Of a stretch of 64,000 nt of DNA, positions 44,223 to 54,300 are shown piece by piece. Position 1 is the first letter of the stretch. Each line of letters starts with the position of its first letter. This DNA comes from Pseudomonadota bacterium (GTDB taxonomy: Bacteria; Pseudomonadota; Alphaproteobacteria; Rhizobiales; Hyphomicrobiaceae), in NCBI GenBank assembly GCA_023412805.1, contig JAEZRM010000042.1, forward strand, positions 79,941 to 143,940. The letters are read 5' to 3'. Below the pieces are notes generated by a model. The model worked only from the letters and a program-made list of their open reading frames with translations, did not search any database and was not told where the DNA came from. Made by a program: the position numbers and the translations under genes.

Positions 44223-45710
44223 ATGGCGATCAGCGGCACTATTTCACGTCCCAATCCGCCCCGCGATTTATCCGCCGTGCCGGTCCTTGCCACTCTATTC
44301 ATCGCGCTCTTTTTGCGACTGTTTGTTGCCCTATGGTCGGAGCGCATACATCATCCCGACGAGATCTTCCAATATCTTGATACCGCGCATCGCCTGATTT
44401 ACGGCTATGGTTTTGTCACATGGGAATATCGATTTGGTATCAGGAATTGGCTTCTCCCAGGCATGATCGCGGGCCTGGTGGAGACCCTGAGAATACTGGG
44501 CTTCGACTATCCGACGGCTTACGTGCCGACCCTCGAGGTTTTCTTTGCGGCCCTATCTCTTTCGGCCGTCTACGCCATTTATGTGATTGGCCGAAACGTT
44601 TTCGATGAACAGACGGGCCGAATCGCGGCGGTCTATGGGGCCGTATGGCACGAACTGATATTTTACTCGACAATTCCAACGCCGGAAGTGTTGGGCGCCT
44701 ACGCCGTCCTGACCGCCTTCGCGCTGGCGACCGATCGCCAAAGATGGTGGGCACCGGCCATCGTCGGACTGCTGCTTGGTCTCGCGGTCGCACTCCGCCT
44801 GCAGTACGCCATTGCGGGCGCCGTCATCTGGACGCTCGTTGTTATCTGGTGGGGTTGGCGGTCTGCACTCCAAGTCTCCCTTGCCGGTGCAGCTATTCTG
44901 CTTTTCGCGGGCATGATCGACGCCCTGACTTGGGGCGTCCCCTTTATCTCATACTACAATAATGTTTTGTTTAATGTCGTCTATGGAGTTAGCGACCTAT
45001 TCGGACGTTCGTCACTGCTTTGGTACGTCGGGCGAATGACCGAAGCGTCCGTAGGGCTGCACGCGCTCGCCTTTATCTTTGGCGTGCTGAAATGGAAACG
45101 AAGTTGGCCACTCGTATTGCTGATCAGCAGCGTGGTGCTGCCGCATATGCTGGTGCCTCACAAAGAGTATCGCTTCGTATTTCTCGCGATCCCTCTTTTG
45201 CTTGTGTTGTTAGCCAGGGCATCAGTCGAAATTCAATCGTGGCTCGCGCAGCGCTATTCCAGTACCTGGATTGCGATCGGAATTATTTCCCTGCTCTCCA
45301 TCATCGGCGGCAGCCGCGGAGATATCCTCAAAAGGGACGACGTCTTACTTGCGACTCTGGACCTGTCGAAGCGGAACAATGTGGCAGGATTTCTCGATTT
45401 GACATCCCAGTGGATCGACACTGGCGGCTTCTATTACTTCCATCACAACGTGCCCTACGCTTTTCGCTGGGATGTCAAGCAGCTTTCCACGGATGAATAT
45501 AAAAACTACTTCAGCCACATATTGGATCGCGGCGATCGACCAATTCCCGCGGGCTTTCGAGTGTCGGCCCGTTACGGATCGATCGTACTTCTAGAGCAAT
45601 CCGATCCACCGCCCTCGTATCGCAAGTTGCCGGCGGACGGACGCGAGCCGAAACAACCCGGCGTCGATGACCGTTACACGCCGAATGTGCGCCGCCGGTA
45701 TCCCAACTAG
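44223..45710 (+). CDS. GT22-family (Alg9/PIG-B-like) mannosyltransferase
   Basis: The 495-residue protein has 9-11 membrane segments and the loop-1 motif HHPDEIFQYLDTAHRLIYG expected for GT22 enzymes, with a following WEYRFGIRNWLLPG and a late HKEYRFVFLAIPLLLV. Such GT-C enzymes use polyprenyl-phosphate sugars on the periplasmic or lumenal side. The DNA is visibly less GC-rich than its neighbours, hinting at acquisition. It is monocistronic between the MoxR cluster and purA. The acceptor is unknown. Confidence 0.85.
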   Translation: MAISGTISRPNPPRDLSAVPVLATLFIALFLRLFVALWSERIHHPDEIFQYLDTAHRLIYGYGFVTWEYRFGIRNWLLPGMIAGLVETLRILGFDYPTAYVPTLEVFFAALSLSAVYAIYVIGRNVFDEQTGRIAAVYGAVWHELIFYSTIPTPEVLGAYAVLTAFALATDRQRWWAPAIVGLLLGLAVALRLQYAIAGAVIWTLVVIWWGWRSALQVSLAGAAILLFAGMIDALTWGVPFISYYNNVLFNVVYGVSDLFGRSSLLWYVGRMTEASVGLHALAFIFGVLKWKRSWPLVLLISSVVLPHMLVPHKEYRFVFLAIPLLLVLLARASVEIQSWLAQRYSSTWIAIGIISLLSIIGGSRGDILKRDDVLLATLDLSKRNNVAGFLDLTSQWIDTGGFYYFHHNVPYAFRWDVKQLSTDEYKNYFSHILDRGDRPIPAGFRVSARYGSIVLLEQSDPPPSYRKLPADGREPKQPGVDDRYTPNVRRRYPN

Positions 45711-45856
45711 ACCTTTGTCCAGCGCATAGCTTGTCTCAACAAAGGAAGGCAAAGGGCCTCCCATGGAAAGGCACCGGACATTCGCCCTTGCGCCGGCCCC
45801 CGCCCCGGGCTAACGCCATCGGGCAGCCGTACGCTGCGGACAAGAGGCATCAGACA

Positions 45857-47167
45857 ATGGCGAACGTGGTGGTTGTCGGCGCCCAATGGGGCGACGAGGG
45901 CAAAGGCAAGATCGTGGATTGGCTTTCGGAGCGTGCCGACATCGTCGTGCGCTTCCAGGGTGGCCACAATGCCGGCCATACACTCGTCATCGAGGGCAAG
46001 ACCTACAAACTCGCGCTCCTGCCGTCGGGCGTCGTGCGCCCGGGCAAGCTCTCCGTCATCGGCAATGGCGTCGTCGTCGATCCCTGGCATCTGGTCGCCG
46101 AAATCGAGACCATCCGCAAACTCGGCATCGATATCGGACCCGAGCAGCTCAAGGTCGCCGAGAACGCCACGCTCATTCTCCCGCTTCACCGCGAGCTGGA
46201 TCAGCTCCGCGAGGAGGCTGCGGCCGCCCAGAAGATCGGCACGACAGGGCGCGGCATTGGCCCCGCCTACGAGGACAAGGTCGGCCGTCGCGCCATCCGC
46301 GTTCAGGACCTGCGCAACCTGCACAATCTCGGCCCCAAGATTGACCGGCTGCTCGTCCACCACAACGCTCTCAGAAGCGGTCTCGGCAAACCGCTCATCA
46401 GCAAACAGGCGCTCATCGACGATCTCACGGAGATCTCGCCGAAGATTCTGCCCTATATCGACACCGTCTGGGATACGCTCGACCACGCACGCAAGGCCGG
46501 CAAGCGCATTCTCTTCGAAGGTGCGCAGGGCGCGCTGCTCGACGTCGATCACGGCACATACCCCTACGTTACCTCGTCGAACACGGTCGCCGGGCAGGCG
46601 GCTGCAGGTTCGGGCATGGGTCCGGCAGCACTGAGCTACGTACTTGGTCTCGCCAAGGCCTACACGACGCGCGTCGGCTCAGGCCCCTTCCCGACCGAGC
46701 TTCTCGGCCCCGATGGCGAGCCTGACGAGATCGGCCGCCTTCTCGGCGAGCGCGGCAAGGAGTTCGGCGTCAACACCGGCCGGCGCCGGCGCTGCGGCTG
46801 GTTCGACGCCGTACTCGTGCGCCAGATCGTGCGCGTTGCCGGGATCACCGGCATTGCGCTTACCAAGCTCGACATTCTCGATGCTCTTCCCGAGATCAAG
46901 GTCTGTGTGGCCTATGAACTCGACGGCAAGCGCATCGACCGCCTTCCCGCCGGCATGAACGAGCAGGCGCGGGTCAAACCTATCTACGAGAGCTTCGAGG
47001 GCTGGACGGAATCGACGCAAGGCGCGCGGAGCTGGGGCGATCTGCCAGCGCAGGCCGTGAAGTATGTGCGTCATATCGAGGAACTGATCGAGTGTCCGGT
47101 GACGCTCCTCTCGACAAGCCCCGAGCGCGACGACACGATCCTCATGCGGGATCCATTCCAGGACTGA
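45857..47167 (+). CDS. purA: Adenylosuccinate synthetase
   Basis: The 436-residue enzyme joins IMP and aspartate with GTP, the first committed step to AMP. It has the P-loop-like GAQWGDEGKGKIVDWLSE, GGHNAGHT, GTTGRGIGPAYEDK, FEGAQGALLDVDHGTYPYVT and GRRRRCGWFD. ATG 45857 is the family start. It is convergent with kup. Confidence 0.97.
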   Translation: MANVVVVGAQWGDEGKGKIVDWLSERADIVVRFQGGHNAGHTLVIEGKTYKLALLPSGVVRPGKLSVIGNGVVVDPWHLVAEIETIRKLGIDIGPEQLKVAENATLILPLHRELDQLREEAAAAQKIGTTGRGIGPAYEDKVGRRAIRVQDLRNLHNLGPKIDRLLVHHNALRSGLGKPLISKQALIDDLTEISPKILPYIDTVWDTLDHARKAGKRILFEGAQGALLDVDHGTYPYVTSSNTVAGQAAAGSGMGPAALSYVLGLAKAYTTRVGSGPFPTELLGPDGEPDEIGRLLGERGKEFGVNTGRRRRCGWFDAVLVRQIVRVAGITGIALTKLDILDALPEIKVCVAYELDGKRIDRLPAGMNEQARVKPIYESFEGWTESTQGARSWGDLPAQAVKYVRHIEELIECPVTLLSTSPERDDTILMRDPFQD

Positions 47168-47202
47168 GCGCGTGAAGGGTGCTCCCCCAGATTTGATCGT
47201 GC

Positions 47203-47218
47203 ACGCCGTTGCCGGCGT
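47203..47218. terminator. Short hairpin between convergent purA and kup
   Basis: ACGCCG (47203-47208) and CGGCGT (47213-47218) form a 6-base stem with a TTGC loop in the 60-base gap between the two stop codons. There is no T-run, so a terminator role is weakly supported. Confidence 0.3.
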
Positions 47219-47227
47219 TCACTTCAC

Positions 47228-49165
47228 TCACAATCCGATCTGCATTCCGATCTCGACCACGCGATCCTTCGGAATGCCGAAGTAATCCGTCGCGTCGGCG
47301 GCGTTGTGCGCGAGCACGACGAACAGCGCCGTGGCCGGCATCGGCATGGCGGACGGGCGCTCGGCTTTCACTTCGCGTCGTGAGAGCATGTAGGACGTTG
47401 ACGCGCTGTCGCCCGCCAGTCCTTGCTGGCGGCAATAGTCGAGAACAGCCGGCACATTGGGCTGCTGCATGAAGCCGGTGACCACGCTGACACGGACGAG
47501 CCGCTCGGAGAGCCTCTCCATCGACACGCTCTCAGCCATGCTGAGGTACGGCCAGTTGGACGTGATCACCGTCAGTACCACGATCTGCTCGTGCATGACC
47601 TTGAAATGCTTGATCGTATGCAGGAGTGCAGTGGGGGTGTTGTTGGCATTGGCCGTGAGATAGACGCCAGTTCCCGGAACGACCGCCATGCTCGACCGCT
47701 CGAGGCTCGGCATGAGATCGGCGATCGGCAGCTCACTGCGCCGAGTCTTGGCAAGCAGGATACCCGATCCGCGCCACCACACGAGCATGGCCGTGAGCAT
47801 GCAGGCGCCCATCAGCAGCGTCACCCAACCGCCGTCCAAGACCTTCAGCAGGTTCGCCGAAAGAAACACCACGTCCAGCGCGAGGAACGGCGTCATGACG
47901 AGCGCAATGCGCAGCGGCGACCATTTCCAATGCGAAGCCATCATCAGGATGGCGAGGATCGCCGTGACGATCATCGTTCCGGTGACGGCGATGCCGTATG
48001 CGGCCGCGAGTTCAGTCGAGGTCTGGAAATTCCAGACGATCGTCAGAACGCCGGCCATCATGAGCCAGTTCACGGCGGGCAGGTAGATCTGCCCCGCGTG
48101 CTCGCCCGACGTGTGCTGGATGCTCATGCGCGGCAGCAGTCGGAGCTGAATGGCTTGTCGCGTCAGCGAGAACGCTCCCGTAATTGTCGCCTGGCTGGCA
48201 ATGATCGTGGCGAGCGTCGCCAGCCCGACCATCGGCAGCAGGTAGCCCTGCGGTACCGTCCGGTAGAACGGATTATCGATCGCCGAAGCATCCACCAGCA
48301 CGACCGCACCCTGCCCGAAGTAGCTGAGCACCAGTGATGGCAGCACTAAGAAGAACCATGCGATGGTGATGGGCCTGCGGCCGATATGACCGAGATCGGC
48401 ATAGAGCGCTTCCGCGCCGGTCACTGCGAGGAACACCGCACCGAGCGTTACGAGGCCAATCGCGATATTGCTCGTCAGAAAGACGACAGCATGATGCGGA
48501 CTTACGGCCGCGATGACCTGCGGATTGAGCAGGATCTGATAGAGGCCGGCACCACCGATGACCAGGAACCACAAGATCATCACTGGCCCAAAGGCGCCAG
48601 CGACACGATGCGTACCATAACGCTGCACGGCGAACAGCAAGACGAGGATGACCATCGTTGCGAACAGCGCGCCGGCCTGTGATACCGGCATCGCGAGCTT
48701 CGCGCCCTCGACAGCCGACATCACTGAGATCGCGGGCGTGATCAAGGCATCGCCGTAGAAGAGCGCGGCGCCAATCGCCCCGAGCACGAGCACCGGCAGC
48801 GCCTTGCGTGATGATGCCCGCTGGACAAGCGCCATGAGGGCGAGGATGCCGCCTTCGCCGTGGTTGTCCGCGCGCAGCAGGATCAGCACATACTTGATGC
48901 TGACCAGTATGATCAGCGCCCACAGGATGAGCGAGAGTATGCCGAGCACCGCCTCGGGACGCGGCGCGACGCCAGCGCCGCCCGACGCCGCCGCGACGGC
49001 ATCTTTGAAGGCATAGAGCGGGCTGGTGCCGATGTCGCCGTAGACGACGCCGATGCCGACGACCGTCAGTGCGACAAGCCGCCCGGCTTCGGAACCGGCA
49101 ATCTCAGGACCTTCGGAAGCGCTCGGCTCAACGTCGTCGGATATGGGAGAAGCAGGTGTGGGCAC
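47228..49165 (-). CDS. kup: Kup-family potassium uptake protein
   Basis: The 645-residue proton-coupled K+ importer has about 12 membrane segments and the N-terminal signature GVVYGDIGTSPLYAFKDA, then LILLRADNHGEGGILALMAL and GDALITPAISVMSAVEG. The cytosolic C-terminal part starts near residue 460. ATG 49165 gives a short acidic head (about 28 residues). It is monocistronic and convergent with purA. Confidence 0.95.
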   Translation of the reverse strand: MPTPASPISDDVEPSASEGPEIAGSEAGRLVALTVVGIGVVYGDIGTSPLYAFKDAVAAASGGAGVAPRPEAVLGILSLILWALIILVSIKYVLILLRADNHGEGGILALMALVQRASSRKALPVLVLGAIGAALFYGDALITPAISVMSAVEGAKLAMPVSQAGALFATMVILVLLFAVQRYGTHRVAGAFGPVMILWFLVIGGAGLYQILLNPQVIAAVSPHHAVVFLTSNIAIGLVTLGAVFLAVTGAEALYADLGHIGRRPITIAWFFLVLPSLVLSYFGQGAVVLVDASAIDNPFYRTVPQGYLLPMVGLATLATIIASQATITGAFSLTRQAIQLRLLPRMSIQHTSGEHAGQIYLPAVNWLMMAGVLTIVWNFQTSTELAAAYGIAVTGTMIVTAILAILMMASHWKWSPLRIALVMTPFLALDVVFLSANLLKVLDGGWVTLLMGACMLTAMLVWWRGSGILLAKTRRSELPIADLMPSLERSSMAVVPGTGVYLTANANNTPTALLHTIKHFKVMHEQIVVLTVITSNWPYLSMAESVSMERLSERLVRVSVVTGFMQQPNVPAVLDYCRQQGLAGDSASTSYMLSRREVKAERPSAMPMPATALFVVLAHNAADATDYFGIPKDRVVEIGMQIGL

Positions 49166-49451
49166 AGGACAAGCTCCGTACCGCTTTGGGCTTCCCGGGC
49201 GCTGGTCCGCCCCATGGAAGCTGGGCGACCCGATGGGGCCGCGGGCGAGCTTTATAGAGCATTCCGTCCACGCGCGCCGCTTCGTCCGTCATGTGCGGAT
49301 CGCGCGGCCGACCTGCGATACGCACCATTTTCGCAGGCAATGCCCGCATTATCGAGTGCCCGGGTTCCCTTGCCTTGCCAAGGCACGGGAAGCGCGTTAG
49401 AGAACGCCCTACCGACTGTCCAGCGCCCTGTTCCGGGCTGCCGTCGCCTGT

Positions 49452-49528
49452 GCCGCCTTAGCTCAGTTGGTTAGAGCACCAGATTGTGGATCTGGGGGTC
49501 CCCCGTTCGAGCCGGGGAGGCGGTACCA
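49452..49528 (+). tRNA. tRNA-His (GTG), CCA encoded, lacking G-1
   Basis: A complete cloverleaf: acceptor GCCGCCT (49452-49458) with AGGCGGT (49518-49524), D-arm GCTC/GAGC, anticodon stem CCAGA/TCTGG with anticodon GTG at 49486-49488, T-arm CCCCG/CGGGG with TTCGAGC loop, discriminator A at 49525 and CCA 49526-49528. The base before the acceptor stem is T (49451), not the G-1 found in nearly all tRNA-His, and position 73 is A instead of C. This loss is known in a group of Alphaproteobacteria. Confidence 0.95.
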
Positions 49529-49643
49529 TAAAATCAAGCACTTAGCTCCGCTCAGTCGAGAACACTTGCAGAACGTGCGACTGCCGGCAAAATAGCCCGT
49601 GCGACTGCTGTATACGGAGCTTCGCTCATGCACGCCCCGGTTT

Positions 49644-50018
49644 TCACTCCACGTCGGAGCCGACGATGCTCCGAAGGAGAGCTATGAGTATCGATGGCGA
49701 AAACGGCTTGGACAGAAAGGGTGCGCCTTCAAATCCCGCCGGGAAATGCTTCTTCGAATTTCCGGACACGACGACGAACGGTGTTCCCCTCGACTTCAGC
49801 GCCAGTGCCACCGGCTCGGAGTTCTCCTCGCCGAGATGAATATCGAGGACCGCGATGTCGCAGCCGACGTCGTCCAGAAAGTTCAGGGCATCAGCCACCG
49901 AAGTAGCGGGGCCGACGACCTCAAAGCCTGCATCGGTAAGCAGATCCGCGACGTCCATGGCGAGAAACGGCTCATCCTCGACCACCAACGCGCGATGGCT
50001 CGCAAGCGGCATCTTCAT
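49644..50018 (-). CDS. Single-domain response regulator
   Basis: The 124-residue protein is a lone receiver: acid pair in VVEDEPFLA, phospho-acceptor Asp in VLDIHLGEEN, Ser in VVVSG and Lys in FLSKPF. It has no output domain. Such regulators act as phosphate sinks or by protein contacts, and resemble the receivers next to HWE kinases. Its ATG overlaps the stop of the HWE kinase gene by four bases, so it is probably that kinase's target. Confidence 0.92.
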   Translation of the reverse strand: MKMPLASHRALVVEDEPFLAMDVADLLTDAGFEVVGPATSVADALNFLDDVGCDIAVLDIHLGEENSEPVALALKSRGTPFVVVSGNSKKHFPAGFEGAPFLSKPFSPSILIALLRSIVGSDVE

Positions 50019-51232
50019 TGCGCACCCTTCCCGTCGTCGCCGATCTCGCTATCTCGAATCTTTCGCGCAGGGCACACGAGCTCCCAGCTGAAGCCCGTAG
50101 GTGCGTAGTCGAGTTTGACGTCACCGCTGAGACTCAACTCGATCATGTTCTTTATGACCTTGGAGCCAAAGCCCCGTCGCTTCGGGGCACGGATAGAGGG
50201 GCCGCCGCTTTCGTTCCAGCTCATGACAAAGCGTCCGCGATCGTCGCCGCCCGCCAATTGCCACGCAATATCCACGTGCCCCTTCTGGTTGGAGAGCGCA
50301 CCATGCTTGACGGCGTTGGTCGCGAGCTCATGAACGGCCATGCCAAGCGATTGCACAGCCCGCGCGGAAACCCTGAGCGGAGGACCGCTCAGAACAATCC
50401 TCTCTCCGACAATGTCCTCGAAGTGCGCAAGCTGAGCGCGAATGAGCGTCGAGAAGTCGATACTCCGCCACTGACTGCTGAGCAGAAGATCCTGGTGTGT
50501 GGACAGTGCCTGAACACGACGCGTAAACCGCTGCACGAAATCATTCGGCGCGCTGACCGCCGTCTGGTTTGCAATCGCCAGAACTAGGCTGAGAATATTC
50601 TTCGAACGATGATTGACCTCGTTCAGGAGCGTCTCGATGTCCTTCGTGCGTTCGGCAACCTGATCTTCCAGCGTCGTGTTGAGCTGACGGAGCTGCTCCT
50701 CCGCGCTGCGTCGAGAGGCGACTTCCGCCTGCAGCGCTCGATTGGTCAGCTCGCTTTGCCGCTGCTTGCGGTGGAGGTCCGCAAACACGGCGACCTTCGA
50801 ACGAAGGACGGCTGAATTCACGGGCTTGTACAGATAGTCGACGGCACCGCTGCCGTAGCCGTCGAGAACGTGCTCATCCTCGTTGTAGTAGGCAGTCAGG
50901 AAAATGATTGGGATCAGAGAGCTTTTTTTCCGCTCCTTGATCATCTTCGCGAGTTCGAGGCCGCTCGTCCCAGGCATCCGTATGTCGAGAATGATCAAGG
51001 CGAATTGCCGTGCCAGGAGAGCGAGGAGCGCTTGATCCGCGGACTCGGCTCGAACAAGCCGATATCGTGGATCGTCGAGTATCGTCTCAAGCACCATCAG
51101 ATTCTTGGGCTCGTCGTCGACGACAAGTATATTGATCGGCACTTCCTCTGCCGTCGCCAAATCGACGCCTCCCGACCGGCCTGCAATGCCGACATGCAGC
51201 CCGTCACTCGCATCATTACCAAGCGTTCGCAT
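50015..51232 (-). CDS. Receiver-HWE histidine kinase
   Basis: The 405-residue protein has a receiver (about 33-150; acid pair VVDDEPKN, Asp in ILDIRMPGTSG, Lys in YLYKPV). A coiled coil (about 155-205) follows, then an HWE kinase core with His in NEVNHRSKN, N-box MAVHELATNAVKHG, and W-x-E in MSWNESGGP. The receiver probably gates kinase activity. ATG 51232 was chosen; a GTG at 51289 in the same frame is possible. It lies 76 bases after the HAMP hybrid kinase gene. Confidence 0.9.
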   Translation of the reverse strand: MRTLGNDASDGLHVGIAGRSGGVDLATAEEVPINILVVDDEPKNLMVLETILDDPRYRLVRAESADQALLALLARQFALIILDIRMPGTSGLELAKMIKERKKSSLIPIIFLTAYYNEDEHVLDGYGSGAVDYLYKPVNSAVLRSKVAVFADLHRKQRQSELTNRALQAEVASRRSAEEQLRQLNTTLEDQVAERTKDIETLLNEVNHRSKNILSLVLAIANQTAVSAPNDFVQRFTRRVQALSTHQDLLLSSQWRSIDFSTLIRAQLAHFEDIVGERIVLSGPPLRVSARAVQSLGMAVHELATNAVKHGALSNQKGHVDIAWQLAGGDDRGRFVMSWNESGGPSIRAPKRRGFGSKVIKNMIELSLSGDVKLDYAPTGFSWELVCPARKIRDSEIGDDGKGAQ

Positions 51233-51308
51233 CACTTCTGTTCCGTCTGATCTCAGCGCGGCAGCGGCAGAAATCGACCACGCTGCCACGCGTCATCACT
51301 TCTTACGC

Positions 51309-54300
51309 TCATCGGAATAGCCACACGCGCATGAGCGATAGAAGCTGCTCGGAATGGACGGGCTTCGATATGTAATCGCTGGCGCCGGCATCCAGGCATT
51401 TCTCTCGATCGCCCTTCATGGCTTTGGCCGTGAGAGCCAGGATCGGTAAGGTGCGGTGTTCCGGCATGGCGCGAACTCTCCGCATCGTTTCATAGCCATC
51501 CATATCGGGCATCATGATGTCCATGAGGACGATGGCGAGGTCCGGTGTGTTCTGGACGATCTCTATCGCGCCACGGCCATTGGTGCTGTTGAGCACCTCC
51601 ATCTCGTAGTTCTCGAGAAGGGATGTCAGCGCGAAGATGTTTCGCGCATCGTCATCAACGACCAGAACTTTGCGCGACTTCAACACTTCGTTGGAAGTGT
51701 GAAGCCGCCGCAGCATGGCTTGCTTTTCCGGCGGCAGATCGGTCGCCACGCGATGCAAGAACAAGGAGGTTTCATCAAGCAGCCGCTCGGGCGATTGAAT
51801 ATCCTTGACGACAAGATTTCTGGCCGCGGCCCTTATCGCTGCCTGCTCTTCGGCAACGAGTGCCTGGTCGGTGAGCGCCACGACGGGGACGTCAGCCCAC
51901 TTGGGGCTTCTCCCAACTCTCTCGAGCAGCGCTAAGCTCGCATTATCCCAGGAGCGCATGTCAAGCACGAGGCAATCGGCCGGATTGTCGTCGAGAGCGC
52001 CCAGCGCGTCACCGCTGGTCGCGACCCCGATCTCGATATCGTCGTGGCTCAGTATGTCCACGATGGACTGTCGATCGACGCCGCCGTCTTCGATAACCAG
52101 GAGGCGCCTCTTGCGCGGCGCAAGGAACTGCGTGACCCGATCGAATGCCGCTTCCAGGGCGTCGGTGGTCGGCCCTTTCACGACATATGAGAGCGCTCCA
52201 TGTGCGAGGCCGTGTCGCCTCTCATCCTCGAGAGTGACAATCTGTACGGGAATATGACGCGTTGCCGGATCCACCTTGAGCTGATTGAGCACCGTCCAAC
52301 CGAGCATATCCGGCAAGGAAATATCCAAGGAGATCGCCGTCGGTCGTAGCTGGCGTGCGAGAGCCAGTCCCGCACCACCCATGCCGGCGACGATACCCTT
52401 GAAGCCCCGCTCACGCGCCATGCCCAGCAGGATCTGAGCATAGTGGCTATCGTCCTCGATGATCAGGAAGACGTGGTCACCCTTCGCTATGTCGTTGCGA
52501 TCGTCATCAAACTGCTCCACTCGAGGCTTGGGCAGATTGATCAGCTGGTGATGAGCAGCAGTAGCGCCTCTGGAACTGCCGGATACATCGACATGGTTCT
52601 CGGGAACGAAATAGCGCACTGGCACGAACAACGTGAAGGTGCTGCCCTCTCCCGGATTGCTCGTGAGCTTGATTTCTCCGCCGAGCAGTTGTGCCAACTC
52701 CTTGCTGATGGCAAGACCGAGACCGGTTCCGCCGAACTTGCGCGACGTACCGGCATCGGCCTGCTGGAAAGCCTCGAAGATGAGCTTCTGCTTCTCCGGC
52801 GCGATGCCAATGCCGGTATCTTCCACCGAGAAGGCAGCGACCTGTTCTGCCTTGCTGAGCACCGGATGATCATTCGACCAGCCGGCGCTCGCCAGCTCGG
52901 CGCGCACGGTGACATGACCGCTGGCCGTAAACTTCACCGCATTGGAAAGCAGGTTCTTGAGAATCTGCTGGAGCCGCTTGGGATCACTATGAATGGCATG
53001 TGGCAGGTCACTCGCGAAGTCGACGTAGAATGGCAGCCGCTTCGCCTCGGCCACGTGGCGGAAGCTTCGATCGATGGTGTCGCGCAAGCCGGAGAAAGCA
53101 ATTTCCTCGACCTCGACGGTAACTGTTCCGGATTCGATCTTGGAGAGATCCAGAATGTCGTTGATCAGATGCAGCAGATCGGAGCCCGACGCATGAATAT
53201 TGCGGGAGAACTCCACCTCGCGATCTGAGAGCGAACGAGATGCATTCGCGGCAAGCTGCTGACTGAGGATGAGAATGGAGTTCAAGGGCGTGCGCAGCTC
53301 GTGCGACATGTTCGCCAGGAATTCCGATTTGTACTTCGACGTCAGCGCGAGTTCCTCGGCCTTTTCCTCGAGCGCATAGCGCGCCTGCTCCACCTCGGCA
53401 TTCTTGCGCTCGACTTCGGCATTCTGCTCGGCCAGCAAACGCGCCTTGGTGCCGAGTTCTTCGTTCCTTACCTGGAGCTCGCTTTGCCGGGACTGCAGCT
53501 CCGCCGTGAGCTGTTGAGACTGCGTAAGCAGGCCCTCGGTGCGCATCGTCGCTTCGATCGTATTGAATACGACGCCGATGGTCGGCGTGAGCTGATCGAG
53601 GAACGCGAGATCGGCCTCAGAGAACGGCTGCAGCGCAGCAAGCTCGATGACGGCTTTCGTTTCACCCTCGAACAGCACTGGTAGTACGATAATGCTGATC
53701 CGCTTGGCTTCGCCGAGACTGGATGAGATCGTGATGAACTCACTCGGAACGTCGCTGAGGAGAATGCGCTTCTTCTCAAGCGCGCACTGGCCAGCGAGCC
53801 CCTCGCCGAGAGCGAGCCTTTCGATAATCGCACCGCGATGAGCGTAGCTGGAGAGAAGATGCAGCTCCCTTTGTCCACCACCACTGTCGAGGTGATAGAT
53901 GGTGCCCTGATAGGCTTTGATGAGCGGACTTAGCTCACTTAGGAGGATCTGACCGACCGTGTTGAGCTCGCGCTGGCCCTGCAGCATGCCGGTAAAGCGC
54001 GCCAGATTGGTCTTCAACCAGTCCTCTTCGCGATTGCGCGACGTCGTCTCGCGCAAGTTCGAAATCATCGTATTGATATTGTCTTTCAGCTCGGCCACCT
54101 CGCCGCGCGTCTCGACCTGGATGGAGCGCGTCAGGTCGCCCTTGGTCACCGCAGTTGCGACTTCCGCGATCGCGCGCACCTGACTGGTGAGGTTCGCCGC
54201 GAGCAAGTTGACGTTGCCGGTGAGATCCTTCCACGTTCCGGACGCGCCGGGCACATTGGCCTGTCCGCCGAGCCGGCCCTCCACGCCAACCTCGCGCGCA

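Noticed and set aside
49529..49643. Region after tRNA-His considered as an integrative-element attachment site
   Set aside because: No repeat of the tRNA 3' end and no integrase gene are present in the window.
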